Assembly (NCBI GenBank): GCA_963718195.1 | Contig: CAVQYQ010000003.1 | Location: forward strand, 124,001 to 188,000 | Origin: MADRE3 sp963718195 | GTDB taxonomy: Bacteria; Desulfobacterota; Desulfobulbia; Desulfobulbales; Desulfocapsaceae | DNA: 64,000 nt | Direction: 5' to 3' | Shown: positions 18,079 through 27,176 of the stretch, piece after piece | How positions within the stretch are numbered: the first letter of the stretch is position 1 | Layout: each line of letters opens with the position of its first letter | Program-made: the position numbers and the translations under genes | Notes under the pieces: generated by a model | Database searches by the model: none | What the model was told of the DNA's origin: nothing | Seen by the model: the letters and a program-made list of their open reading frames with translations, nothing else

Positions 18079-19395
18079 ATGTCTGCAATAAAAAATGTTA
18101 AAGGTCGGCGGGTTTGGGATTCCCGCGGAAACCCAACGGTTGAGGTCGAGGTTGTTCTTGATAATGGAATGACTGGAAGTGCAATTGCACCGGCAGGAGC
18201 CTCTCGTGGTCTGCGAGAAGCAATTGATCAGCGGGATGGCGGCAGCGCGCTGCGTGGCATGGACATCAAGAAGGCATTGGCGAATGTCAATGAGATAATT
18301 GCGCCTGCGTTGTCTGGCCTTGATATTGGCAATCAGGCAGCTGTCGACGGGGCTATTCTGCTATTGGACCCGTCACCGTTGAAAGAAAAACTAGGCGGTA
18401 ATGGTATCGTTGCGACGTCGCTCGCCGTTTTACACGCCGCCGCAGCTGCGGCCAAAAAACCACTCTGGCGCCATATCGCAGATCACTTTCAGAGAATTCC
18501 CTCGATTCCGCTGCCCGAAATTCAGATATTTGGAGGTGGTGCCCATGCCCAGCGCCGTGTTGATATCCAGGATTTCATGATCATGGTGCCGGGTGCCAGC
18601 AGTTTTGACGAGGTGATGGAGATAACCAGCGAGGTCTATTTTGCTGCAGGCGATATCATGGCCCAAAAGGGTCGTGTGGGGGGCGTTGCTGATGAGGGAG
18701 GCTGGTGGCCGATCTTCGACAGTAACGAGGAAGCACTGGAGACCCTGGTTGGTGCGATAGAAAAAGCCGGCGAAAAACCTGGTGAAAACGTTGTGATTTC
18801 CCTCGACGTCGCTGCTTCGGAATTTGGGAAAAATGGCTGTTACCGCCTTGCCCTTGAAGATCGGGATATGGATACATCAGCGCTGGTTGATATGCTTGGG
18901 AGGTGGATCGATGCCTATCCGATCATATCAATTGAAGATCCGGTCGGTGAAGATGACCCCGAAGGCATGCGCGAGTTTACCCGCCGTTTCGGCGGGCGAG
19001 TGCAGATCATTGGCGATGATTATCTCGTCACCAATAGCAAATTGGTCGAAGAGGCAGTAGAATACGGGGCGTGCAATGCTGTTCTTATCAAAGTAAATCA
19101 GGTTGGCACGGTTACAGAAGCAGTAGACACCCTCCTTGCTGCCGAGAAAGCCGGTTGGCAAGGTGTTGTTTCAGCTCGTTCGGGTGAGACCGAGGATGTC
19201 TCTATCAGCCACCTTGCTGTGGGGCTCGGGTGCGGTCAGCTCAAGGTCGGTTCGTTTAACCGTTCTGAGCGGATGGCGAAATGGAACGAGTGTCTGAGGA
19301 TCCAGGATGCATTGGGGACTGACGCTTTTGTTGGCGGTACGCCGATGAAAAATACCTGGTGGGGGAAAAATACTCTTAATTTAGAGGAGAAATAG
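18079..19395 (+). CDS. Divergent enolase-superfamily paralogue (phosphopyruvate hydratase-like)
   Basis: At 438 residues it aligns along the whole length of true enolase (WDSRGNPTVEVEV, VADEGGWWP, ASEFGKNGCYRLA, SIEDPVGEDD, LIKVNQVGTVTE, SARSGETED). Metal ligands D243, E286 and D313, the catalytic lysine K338, E206 and K389 are kept. Three active-site positions differ: the loop serine-threonine is GASRG (R43), the usual glutamate in IQEFM is D165, and the histidine before RSGETED is A366. These changes suggest a different phosphorylated substrate from 2-phosphoglycerate. It starts 10 bases after the kinase gene and 6 bases before the LarA-like gene. Confidence 0.82.
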   Translation: MSAIKNVKGRRVWDSRGNPTVEVEVVLDNGMTGSAIAPAGASRGLREAIDQRDGGSALRGMDIKKALANVNEIIAPALSGLDIGNQAAVDGAILLLDPSPLKEKLGGNGIVATSLAVLHAAAAAAKKPLWRHIADHFQRIPSIPLPEIQIFGGGAHAQRRVDIQDFMIMVPGASSFDEVMEITSEVYFAAGDIMAQKGRVGGVADEGGWWPIFDSNEEALETLVGAIEKAGEKPGENVVISLDVAASEFGKNGCYRLALEDRDMDTSALVDMLGRWIDAYPIISIEDPVGEDDPEGMREFTRRFGGRVQIIGDDYLVTNSKLVEEAVEYGACNAVLIKVNQVGTVTEAVDTLLAAEKAGWQGVVSARSGETEDVSISHLAVGLGCGQLKVGSFNRSERMAKWNECLRIQDALGTDAFVGGTPMKNTWWGKNTLNLEEK

Positions 19396-19401
19396 ACGTT
19401 C

Positions 19402-20673
19402 ATGGCTTATGAAGAGTTACAACTGCCCCGAATGCTTCAGGTCAGACAGATTTTTGATGTACCACCTGAGGTGGACCCCGCTGCTGCCGTTGATCATGCA
19501 TTTTCAGGTATAGCAGAGGAGCTTACCAGGCTGGCAGGCATGAAAATTGCGGTTTGTGTTGGCAGTCGCGGCATTGATGGTATTGCTCCAATTGTCAACA
19601 GGGCTGTGGCACGATTAAAAGGGGCTGGTGCAGATGTCTTCGTTATGCCGGCCATGGGTTCACATGGAGGGGCCACGATCGATGGGCAAATTGAGGTTCT
19701 CGCCCATCGGGGAATTACCGAAGAAAGTGTGGGTTGCAGGATCACAGGCAGTATGGAGGTCGTTTGCATTGGAGAAACGTCTGATTCCATACCTCTTTTT
19801 ATAAACCGCCTGGCCCATGAAGCTGATGCGTTATGTATCATTAACCGGGTAAAACCCCATACCAATTTCATTGGGGCAACCGAAAGCGGCATCCTGAAGA
19901 TGGCTTCTATTGGCCTCGGCAACCAGGTCGGTGCAACGCACTACCACAACCTCAGTCTGGTCCATCCTCAATATCAGATTATTTCTTCTGCAGGGCGAGA
20001 GATTATTTCCAGAAAAAAGCAGGTGATTGGTCTCGGCATCTTAGAAAATCAGCGGCACCATGTGTGTGCAGTTGACGCTGCTTTTGGCACAGAAATTGAG
20101 TCGATGGAAACGATTATGCTCTCGCGGGCCCGGAGATACCTGCCCGGCTTGCCAATGGATGATATTGACCTGCTGATCGTGGATGAAATGGGCAAAAACA
20201 TCAGTGGCCAGGGTATTGACCCCAACGTGGTTGGCAGAGACTGCTGTTCGTATGGTGCAAAACGAAACAGGCCGAGAATCACTCGAATTTTTGTGCGGGA
20301 TCTAACGGATTCAAGTGTTGGCAGTGGTCTGGGGATTGGTCAAGCAGATTTTTGCCTCAGGCGACTCGTCGAGAAAATTGATCCGGAGACAACCTATGTA
20401 AACTGTTTGACGGCATGCTGTCCTGAGGCCGCCAGAATTCCGATGACCTATGACTCCGACCTGGAAGCCGTTAGAGCTGCACTGTCGACTATTCGGCCCT
20501 ACACAAAAAGGGATTTGGGAATAGTACGAATAAAAAACACCATGGATCTGGAGACCATGTTCGTCTCGGAACCCTATAGAGAAGAGCTGAGCTGTAACGA
20601 TGCCATTGACATCGTAGGGGAGTCTGACTCCCTCGATTTTGATGGGGCCGGCATGATGAAAGAGATCGTATGA
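19402..20673 (+). CDS. LarA-like (DUF2088) nickel-pincer racemase/epimerase homologue
   Basis: A 423-residue protein related to lactate racemase LarA, the alpha-hydroxyacid racemase/epimerase that uses a nickel-pincer nucleotide. The landmarks I can place are PAMGSHGG (H88), KPHTNF (H153), ESGILK (K166, at the position of the cofactor-binding lysine) and GATHYH (H180, H182). Retention of these suggests an active enzyme. It is the third gene of the kinase-enolase operon, so a pathway of stereochemical inversion, phosphorylation and dehydration of a hydroxy acid is plausible. No larB, larC or larE gene is present here to make the cofactor. The substrate is unknown. Confidence 0.75.
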   Translation: MAYEELQLPRMLQVRQIFDVPPEVDPAAAVDHAFSGIAEELTRLAGMKIAVCVGSRGIDGIAPIVNRAVARLKGAGADVFVMPAMGSHGGATIDGQIEVLAHRGITEESVGCRITGSMEVVCIGETSDSIPLFINRLAHEADALCIINRVKPHTNFIGATESGILKMASIGLGNQVGATHYHNLSLVHPQYQIISSAGREIISRKKQVIGLGILENQRHHVCAVDAAFGTEIESMETIMLSRARRYLPGLPMDDIDLLIVDEMGKNISGQGIDPNVVGRDCCSYGAKRNRPRITRIFVRDLTDSSVGSGLGIGQADFCLRRLVEKIDPETTYVNCLTACCPEAARIPMTYDSDLEAVRAALSTIRPYTKRDLGIVRIKNTMDLETMFVSEPYREELSCNDAIDIVGESDSLDFDGAGMMKEIV

Positions 20674-20768
20674 ATGGCGATCCATCAACCACTATAGGTC
20701 AATTCACCGACACTATAACCCGTACGTTCTGGTAGCAGAGCAGGTTTGTGCCTTATCGTTATATTGGC

Positions 20769-20786
20769 AGCCTTTTGCAAAAGGCT
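20769..20786. repeat. Perfect 18-bp palindrome matching the ends of the foldback repeat
   Basis: AGCCTTTTGCAAAAGGCT is its own reverse complement. Seventeen bases (TTTTGCAAAAGGCTCTT) match the right end of foldback copy A and its flank. It may be a solo end or an internally deleted copy of that element. A second small hairpin, CTCTTG/CAAGAG (20785-20804), overlaps its right side. Both lie upstream of nnrU. Confidence 0.65.
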
Positions 20787-20820
20787 CTTGGGTTAAAGCA
20801 AGAGATTTGGGGGAAGATAA

Positions 20821-21390
20821 TTGACTCTATTTGTGATGGGAATCCTCGTTTTTCTGGGGGTACATTCCATATCAATTGTCAATGAGCCGTGGCGGGATCG
20901 CATGGTGAGTAAATTGGGAATATGGTCCTGGAAAGGAATCTATTCGCTCGTATCTTTCTTCGGTTTCATTTTGATAGTAAGGGGATATGAAACGGTCAGC
21001 TATGATTCAATTGTTCTGTATACGCCGCCTCTATGGCTGCAGCATCTGTCACTCCTTCTGATGCTACCTGTATTTCCCCTCCTGGTAGCGGCTTATTTTC
21101 CCGGGAGAATCAAAGCGGTAACGAAACACCCGATGTTGTTGTCAGTAAAATTCTGGTCGGTTGCGCATCTGTTAGCCAGCGGATCTCTCCCCGGTGTCAT
21201 CCTGTTTTTCTCATGCTTGGGCTGGGCGGTCTGGGACCGTATATCATTGCAGCATCGTCAGACCCGCCCAGTCCCGGGGGCACCACCCTCACCAGTTAAC
21301 GATATCATTGCCTGCGTTATCGGTCTTGGTCTCTATCTCGCGTTTGTTTTATGGCTGCATGCCTTGTTCATCGGCGTCTCGGTTCTTTGA
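20821..21390 (+). CDS. NnrU family membrane protein
   Basis: A 189-residue polytopic membrane protein with about five to six hydrophobic segments. It begins TLFVMGILVFLGVHSISIV, which is typical of NnrU/isoprenoid-related membrane proteins first described near denitrification genes. The segments RGYETVSYDSIVLYTPPLW and KHPMLLSVKFWSVAHLLASG match the family. Conserved histidines (H15, H122, H136 approximately) could bind heme. The start is TTG at 20821 with a GGGGGAAG site 5-6 bases before it. No other nitric-oxide or denitrification gene is nearby, so the role is open. Confidence 0.82.
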   Translation: MTLFVMGILVFLGVHSISIVNEPWRDRMVSKLGIWSWKGIYSLVSFFGFILIVRGYETVSYDSIVLYTPPLWLQHLSLLLMLPVFPLLVAAYFPGRIKAVTKHPMLLSVKFWSVAHLLASGSLPGVILFFSCLGWAVWDRISLQHRQTRPVPGAPPSPVNDIIACVIGLGLYLAFVLWLHALFIGVSVL

Positions 21391-21494
21391 CAAACAGGTG
21401 GAAGCAAGGCTGGCAAATGGATGACTATTAGCCAATGTCCTGCAAACCATGTTTTCTGCCCAGCTGTCAGGTTTTTGCAATTGTTGTTCTAATA

Positions 21495-22433
21495 TCATTT
21501 TTTTGAGAGCGATTGCTTCCAGACATTCAGCTGCTCTGTCGAAACTCCCGCGCCGCCGCAGACGATAATAAGGATATTTTTCTTATCCGCCAGGAATGGT
21601 ATCGGTTTTAAAAGCACTGACAGTGAAGCCCCGCAGGCTGGCTCGACCATGATTCTATGGGCGAACAGAAAGTACAGGCAACCGTTAACAGCCTCCAGAT
21701 CAGAAACCACATGACTGGTTACCTCATGGCTTCTGCAATAGTCATACGCCTGACGGGCAACCTGTTTTGCTCCAAGTGATGTTGCAACGCTCGTTATTTC
21801 GTCAAGGGAGCGGAGGTGATTCCCCTGTAAGGAGAAGGCCAGAGAATCGGCACCCTTTGTTTCAACAGCAAGGACAGGGACGAACTCCATGTTATTCCGG
21901 ATCAGTCCCTCGATGACCCCGCATAATAATCCGCCGCCACCAACGGATAATACCACGCAGTCCGGAACGATACCTGACCCTGCAATCTCATCAATCATCG
22001 AACCATGGCCGGACCAGAGCAGCGGGTCGTCAAACGGGTGGATGAGAATATTCTTGTGGTCTGCGATCCGGCGTGCATAATCATGGGCTTCCTGCCAGCT
22101 TTCCCCCTGGATTATGAGATCGGCACCTTCCTGCTCGATCAACTCGACTGCTCTTGCTGGTGTCGAGCCAGGAACAACAACGGTTACCGGGACGCCAAGT
22201 TGTCTGCCGGCATAGGCGACGGCGATACCTGCATTTCCACCAGAAGAACTGATGAAGCGGGTGGCCCCTTTCGACAGATACGTCTGGCACGCATGACCAA
22301 TTCCTCGGAGCTTAAACGAGCCCGAGGGCTGGAGGGCTTCAACTTTCAACCAGGCTCTTCCACCAGATTCGGTCGCCAGAGGCAAAGACTCAATTAATGG
22401 AGTTTCAATGTGTAAGCGGTTCATTGCAAACAA
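21495..22433 (-). CDS. PLP-dependent serine/threonine dehydratase-like enzyme
   Basis: A 312-residue fold-type II PLP enzyme of the serine/threonine dehydratase group. The PLP lysine is in LQPSGSFKLRGIGH (K41), the phosphate-contact region is ISSSGGNAGIAVAY and the glycine loop is LSVGGGGLLCGVIEG. There is no C-terminal ACT regulatory domain, so it resembles catabolic eukaryote-type L-serine dehydratases. It would deaminate serine or threonine to pyruvate or 2-oxobutyrate. It is transcribed toward nnrU and away from its upstream M16 protease neighbour's stop, with no obvious operon partner. Confidence 0.85.
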   Translation of the reverse strand: MFAMNRLHIETPLIESLPLATESGGRAWLKVEALQPSGSFKLRGIGHACQTYLSKGATRFISSSGGNAGIAVAYAGRQLGVPVTVVVPGSTPARAVELIEQEGADLIIQGESWQEAHDYARRIADHKNILIHPFDDPLLWSGHGSMIDEIAGSGIVPDCVVLSVGGGGLLCGVIEGLIRNNMEFVPVLAVETKGADSLAFSLQGNHLRSLDEITSVATSLGAKQVARQAYDYCRSHEVTSHVVSDLEAVNGCLYFLFAHRIMVEPACGASLSVLLKPIPFLADKKNILIIVCGGAGVSTEQLNVWKQSLSKK

Positions 22434-22526
22434 TTTTTATCGGATTCACTGGTTACGCTGGTTAACCGTTATCCAGGGACAGGACAATACCAGGTGGGTG
22501 TGGTCTCATGTAAAAGATAAGCCCTG

Positions 22527-25448
22527 TCATAGCTCTGAGACTGTATCAAAAAGAGCTTGGTCAGCCTCAATCTTCGTTCGATTGCCAATTATGGCACGAT
22601 GACATCGCTTGTTCATCTGCTCGAAATACGTTCCAAAACCCTTGAGCTTATCAGGTGTCGTAGCGGTGATTTCTGTCAGTCGCTGTTGTTTGAGCTTTTT
22701 GTCGATCCCGCTGAGGTATTCGTTCCTGGCGCTTGCTCCCAATGCGGAGGCACTCTGGTGTGGGTCGAAAGAGCCGTAAGTGCCAATGATGAGCTGTTCC
22801 AGGACCTGATCGGAAAGTTTGATATCTGAGACGACCTCGGCAATCCGGTTGTAGGCGTCATAGGTTTTTCTGACCTGGGGATCGCGATAACTGACAAAGG
22901 CGATGTTTCCGGAAATATGACTGAACTGGATAAAACAGCCGTAAGCTCCACCCATCTGACGAACATTGTTCCAGAGATAATCACGGGAAAGATAGGTCTT
23001 TAACACTTCAAATGAGCCGTTGTACCCATCTCCTCCGGGGAACAGGAGTCCTCCCTGCACGGCAAAAACTACCTCTGCAGCTGTAACAAAGGCCTGGTGA
23101 CGCGGAAGCTCCTGTGGTTTCAGCAGCGGCTGAGCTTCGTTGACGTTTGGTGCTAATGCCTGGGTAAGCCTGTCGCCTACATCGGAAAATGAATCAAGTT
23201 CCTGTTGCTCGGCAGTGATTGACATGGTCAACTTATTGCGATTGAGCAAAATGGCAGCCATCTGCTGAAGATCGGTGATGAGCTGTTCTTCGTGTTGATC
23301 ATAACGTGCGACAATATCTTTGAGCGCTTGATAGGCTGTAATACCGTTATACCGCTCCTGATATCTTCCCGGGATGCTTAAATGTGAAAAGACGCGGGTT
23401 GCCGGCAAGCTGTATCCCTCACTCTGGGCGGCATGCTCAGCCCAGGCAAATTCGCGTCGAACGATTTCCTTTATCCGTGTCCGGGCTTTAAATGATATCT
23501 CTGAAAACAATGTAGCCAAAAGATCGACGGCCCGTTCAAGGTAATCAGGCAGGGCCCGGAGGCTAAGCCACAGCACGAGCTGTACCTTTTCCGGTTCTGC
23601 CCGTTTGACATAGGCATTGATCGAGTGATTCAGTCCACCGGTACAGATTCCGACTTCCTTGGCAAATTGCATATAGTCAAGTTTCTCGGTGCCGATCTCC
23701 GTGAGTATTGCTCCGAACAAGTCCAGTAGCGGCAGGTAGCGATGGGGCAGGCAGGAAAAGTCGAAACCGATATCGAGGTAGGTTATCCTGTTTGTCGGCA
23801 GATCGCTGACCAGAACCTGCTGGCCAAACATGGTGGTTGGTTCTACTGAATGGAACCGCACGTCCGGGGGCAGGTCTTGAAGCGAAAGGTTCGGTAACAG
23901 TGCCAGTGTCTGCGGATCATTTGGGGTCTGCTGCCGGTCCATCAACTCATGGGTTCGGTCAACCAACTGCTGTTTCTCATGGTCGTCCAATGTCACCTCA
24001 TAGTCATCCAACTCCTTCTGTTCACGGGCTGCACCGGCCTGAAGTTTCTCGGGATCAGGCTCAAGGGCGAGGGTTACCGTGGCCGGGTTGTCAATCAGAT
24101 ATTTCTCTATGAGCTGCTCAAAATAACGATCGTTCAGCGCCCTGTCGCGAATTGTTCCAAGGAGTTCATCCGTTTTCAATGACTCAAAGGGGTCGGTTGA
24201 ATACTTGAAAGCAGCAAGGGATTTGGACAAAAGATCAAGTCCCCGCTGGGCCTTACTGGCATCTTCCCTGACCCCGAATTCATATTTGTTGAGCTCTGAG
24301 ATAACCAGGCCACGATCCAGACCGTCGACTACCATCTCCCTGAGTGCTTCCCGGTATATCGATTGGAAGGATTCCAGGTTTTTTGATTCACTACCCACAA
24401 GGTAGGTAAGCATGATGGTATGAAAACAAGAGGATGAAAGGTAAATGCCACCAAAATCTTTGCAGATTCCAGATGAGATAATCTTGTTCTTGAGCGGAGA
24501 GCCGTCGGAATTATAGAGAATATTGGCAATAATCTGGAATGCTCCATTCTGGATGCGATCCGCCACCGAGCCTACATGTGTGCCCACTGCCAGAAAGGTC
24601 TTTTCAGCGGTGTCTGAAGACTCGACACTGTAGTTGTCTTTGATCAGCAAAGGTTCACGGATGAGCGATCCCAGGGTTACGGTGCGTCGCTGTTCTTTTT
24701 GCCCGAAAAGATGGAGAAAATTATCCTGCAGGTAATGCAGTTCCTCCTCAAGCGGGGCATCGCCATATAAGAACAGGGTGCAATTGCTTGGATGGTAATG
24801 CTGACGATGGAACTGGCAGAATTGCTGATAGGAGAGATGCGGGATTTGCTGGGGATCTCCTCCCGATTCGTGGGCATAGGTTGAACCCGGCATAAGTCCG
24901 CCGAATATATGGTGGAAAATGAGTCGTATCGGATCAGAAAAAGCGCCTTTCATTTCATTGAAGACAACCCCCTGGTATTGAAGGGGCTGGTCTGGACTTT
25001 CCTTGTGATAGTGCCAACCTTCCTGTTCAAATGTCTCAGGGGCGATCAGTGGATTGAATACCACATCACAATAGACATCCATCAGATTGAAGTACTCCTT
25101 GAGATTTCTCGTGGCAAACGGATAATACGTGATATCTGAGCCGGTCATCGCATTGAGAAAGGTCATCAAGCCGCCCTTGTTTATCTCTCCGAAAACATCT
25201 TTGACAGGATATTTCTTTGAGCCCATCAGCACCGAGTGCTCAAGAATATGAGCGACTCCGGTGGAATCTGTCGGGATGGTATTAAAGGCGAGGGAAAAGG
25301 TCTTGTTGGTATCCTTGTTCTTGATCGCAAACAGGGGGCAACCAAGCAGACTGTGTTCAAACAGGAATACATCTGCCTGAATTTCATTATTGTATTCGTG
25401 CCTTTTAAGAGAAAAGCCAGCTATTTCAGTGCCAAGTGTAGTTTGCAT
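22527..25448 (-). CDS. M16C zinc metalloprotease, presequence-protease (PreP) type
   Basis: A 973-residue pitrilysin-family protease made of two M16 halves. The inverted zinc motif HxxEH is HILEH (H67, E70, H71), followed by KYPVKDVFGEINKGGLMTFLNAMT. The distal glutamate lies in the following helix. The length and the start (EIAGFSLKRHEYN) match the PreP/CymA group that degrades short peptides in a closed chamber. No signal peptide is visible, so it is probably cytoplasmic. The reading frame is intact over nearly 3 kb, an argument that frameshifts elsewhere in the window are local. Confidence 0.92.
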   Translation of the reverse strand: MQTTLGTEIAGFSLKRHEYNNEIQADVFLFEHSLLGCPLFAIKNKDTNKTFSLAFNTIPTDSTGVAHILEHSVLMGSKKYPVKDVFGEINKGGLMTFLNAMTGSDITYYPFATRNLKEYFNLMDVYCDVVFNPLIAPETFEQEGWHYHKESPDQPLQYQGVVFNEMKGAFSDPIRLIFHHIFGGLMPGSTYAHESGGDPQQIPHLSYQQFCQFHRQHYHPSNCTLFLYGDAPLEEELHYLQDNFLHLFGQKEQRRTVTLGSLIREPLLIKDNYSVESSDTAEKTFLAVGTHVGSVADRIQNGAFQIIANILYNSDGSPLKNKIISSGICKDFGGIYLSSSCFHTIMLTYLVGSESKNLESFQSIYREALREMVVDGLDRGLVISELNKYEFGVREDASKAQRGLDLLSKSLAAFKYSTDPFESLKTDELLGTIRDRALNDRYFEQLIEKYLIDNPATVTLALEPDPEKLQAGAAREQKELDDYEVTLDDHEKQQLVDRTHELMDRQQTPNDPQTLALLPNLSLQDLPPDVRFHSVEPTTMFGQQVLVSDLPTNRITYLDIGFDFSCLPHRYLPLLDLFGAILTEIGTEKLDYMQFAKEVGICTGGLNHSINAYVKRAEPEKVQLVLWLSLRALPDYLERAVDLLATLFSEISFKARTRIKEIVRREFAWAEHAAQSEGYSLPATRVFSHLSIPGRYQERYNGITAYQALKDIVARYDQHEEQLITDLQQMAAILLNRNKLTMSITAEQQELDSFSDVGDRLTQALAPNVNEAQPLLKPQELPRHQAFVTAAEVVFAVQGGLLFPGGDGYNGSFEVLKTYLSRDYLWNNVRQMGGAYGCFIQFSHISGNIAFVSYRDPQVRKTYDAYNRIAEVVSDIKLSDQVLEQLIIGTYGSFDPHQSASALGASARNEYLSGIDKKLKQQRLTEITATTPDKLKGFGTYFEQMNKRCHRAIIGNRTKIEADQALFDTVSEL

Positions 25449-25488
25449 AATCGGTCCGTTTGTGGTGATAGGGTACGTTGATAGAAGG

Positions 25489-25938
25489 TTAAAAATTCTT
25501 TTCAGAGTCGAGCAGCAGGGTGACCGGTCCGTCGTTTATCAGAGTAACTTCCATCATCTCTTGAAATATCCCCGTTGCTGCATTGATTCCTCGTTTTCTT
25601 ATTTCATCAACGAACCGATGATAAATCGGCTCGGCAATTTCGGGGGGTGCAGCTTCCGAGTACCCCGGTCGTCTTCCCTTGCGGCAATCCCCGTAAAGAG
25701 TAAACTGCGAAACAATAAGCATCTCTGCATTAATATCAGCCAGGGAGATGTTCATTTTGCCGTCTGAGTCTGGAAATATCCGAAGATTAACGATTTTTTC
25801 CACCATCCAGTCAATTTCTTTTGCACCATCGTGACGATGAATGCCAAGAAAAGTAACAATTCCCTTTGAGATAGCACCGGTCTGACTACCGTGGACGGTA
25901 ACAGAGCTGTTTTTTACTCGTTGAATAACTGCCCGCAT
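25489..25938 (-). CDS. dtd: D-aminoacyl-tRNA deacylase
   Basis: A 149-residue DTD proofreading enzyme that hydrolyses D-amino acids (and glycine) from mischarged tRNA. The two family signatures are present: SQFTLYGDCRKGRRPGYSEA and the C-terminal NDGPVTLLLDS with the Gly-Pro pair that gives chiral selectivity. It begins MRAVIQRVKNSSVTV, a standard start. It lies 40 bases upstream of the M16 protease on the same strand and just downstream of the DMT permease, so a short operon is possible. Confidence 0.95.
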   Translation of the reverse strand: MRAVIQRVKNSSVTVHGSQTGAISKGIVTFLGIHRHDGAKEIDWMVEKIVNLRIFPDSDGKMNISLADINAEMLIVSQFTLYGDCRKGRRPGYSEAAPPEIAEPIYHRFVDEIRKRGINAATGIFQEMMEVTLINDGPVTLLLDSEKNF

Positions 25939-25962
25939 ATCTGGTTTCTTGTAAGTAATGGA

Positions 25963-26850
25963 TTAAGTCGTCCCCTTTTTCAAGCCGGAATAATTCGCCA
26001 GCATGACACCACCAAGTACCAGCAAACCACCGGTGATTACAGATGCTTTGAATGATTCTGCCAGAATCAGCCAGGAGAGCAGGAGACCGAAAACGGGAAC
26101 CATGTTGATGAAAATACCAGCCCTGCTGGCTCCAATTGCATTGATTCCCCTGTAATACCAGGTAAAACCGAGGGCGGTCCCGAAAATGCCGAGATAGGCG
26201 AGGGCTGCCCAGCTTATACCCGAAATTTCAAAGAGCAGGCCGGGCAGTCCTTCAAGCAGGGCTGGGAGCAGAAGCATTGCCGCGCCGGCAATTGAGGAGT
26301 AGAGGACGGAGCTGAGCGGCGACATGCCGATCAGGACCGAGCGACCAAAAATCGTGTAAGCAGTCCAGCTGAGTACACAACCGATTATTGCCAGTTCGCC
26401 CTGCCCAAATCCCCCCGAGAACAAGAGGTGTAGATCACCGTTACTGATAACGAACAGGGCTCCCGTCAGTGATATGAGAATACCGGCTATTTTGGTGATT
26501 GTCAGTTTTTCCTTGTATACCAGCGATGATACAAGGGTAATAACGAGCGGGGTTGTCGCTATAATCAGCGCAGCCCTGCCGGCGGAGATCTGTTTCAGAC
26601 CTGTGAAAAAGAGAATGTTGTAGGAGAAGACACCGGTAAATCCTAACAACAGAATCCTTGACCAATATTTTTTTGGGGGAATGGTCGGCAGGTTCCGGTT
26701 AGCAAGCAGGATCAGGGTAAGCGCAATTGTTGCTATGAAAAAACGCAGGAAGGAGCTGCTTATGGGAGGCACCTGACCGGCGAGCAATTTGCCGGCAATA
26801 AAGGTCCCGCCCCAAAAAAATGCGGTGAGAATGAGAAGCGTATAGATCAT
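25963..26850 (-). CDS. DMT-superfamily EamA transporter
   Basis: A 295-residue inner-membrane protein with ten predicted helices in two EamA repeats (about 1-135 and 145-285). Typical family segments are FFWGGTFIAGKLLA near the N-terminus, ALIIATTPLVITLVSSLVYKEKL at the end of the first repeat, and ALGFTWYYRGINAIGASRAGIFINMVPVFGLLLSWLILAE in the second repeat. Members export or import amino acids and other metabolites; the substrate cannot be told. It is divergent from the downstream histidine kinase. Confidence 0.88.
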   Translation of the reverse strand: MIYTLLILTAFFWGGTFIAGKLLAGQVPPISSSFLRFFIATIALTLILLANRNLPTIPPKKYWSRILLLGFTGVFSYNILFFTGLKQISAGRAALIIATTPLVITLVSSLVYKEKLTITKIAGILISLTGALFVISNGDLHLLFSGGFGQGELAIIGCVLSWTAYTIFGRSVLIGMSPLSSVLYSSIAGAAMLLLPALLEGLPGLLFEISGISWAALAYLGIFGTALGFTWYYRGINAIGASRAGIFINMVPVFGLLLSWLILAESFKASVITGGLLVLGGVMLANYSGLKKGTT

Positions 26851-27176
26851 GGAAGTCTCAATACATGAACAATCCGGGAATGGTTTCCTGTTTTGTAATA
26901 AAAGTAAAATAAACTGGTATATAGACAGGAACTGTCCTTCCTGTCAATCAACATCACAGGAAGCGTCTGCAGAAACCTGGGTGATGAACTCTCAGAGCGC
27001 CGACTATTTCTTTTCTTTCCGGCGTGAACACTCTATAGTAATCAGACATGGACGCCAGGTTCAGTCGGGTCTTAAGACATTAGAGATGGGATGAGATCGA
27101 GATTTTTTTCAGCAACTCGCCAAAAATTACTGCTTTACTTGATGAGCATGGTGGCCGGGAGCAAGGTGGATAAACA
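26851..27176. other. Divergent intergenic region, DMT permease / histidine kinase
   Basis: About 325 bases without a gene. A 7-bp inverted repeat, GACAGGA (26924-26930) and TCCTGTC (26939-26945), lies about 75 bases upstream of the permease start and could be an operator or hairpin. I see no convincing sigma-54 or sigma-70 boxes for the kinase operon. Confidence 0.35.

Noticed and set aside
27130..27176. Sigma-54 promoter before the Cache kinase gene
   Set aside because: A GG...GC-like pair is visible but the spacing and flanking bases do not fit the TGGCAC-N5-TTGC consensus.
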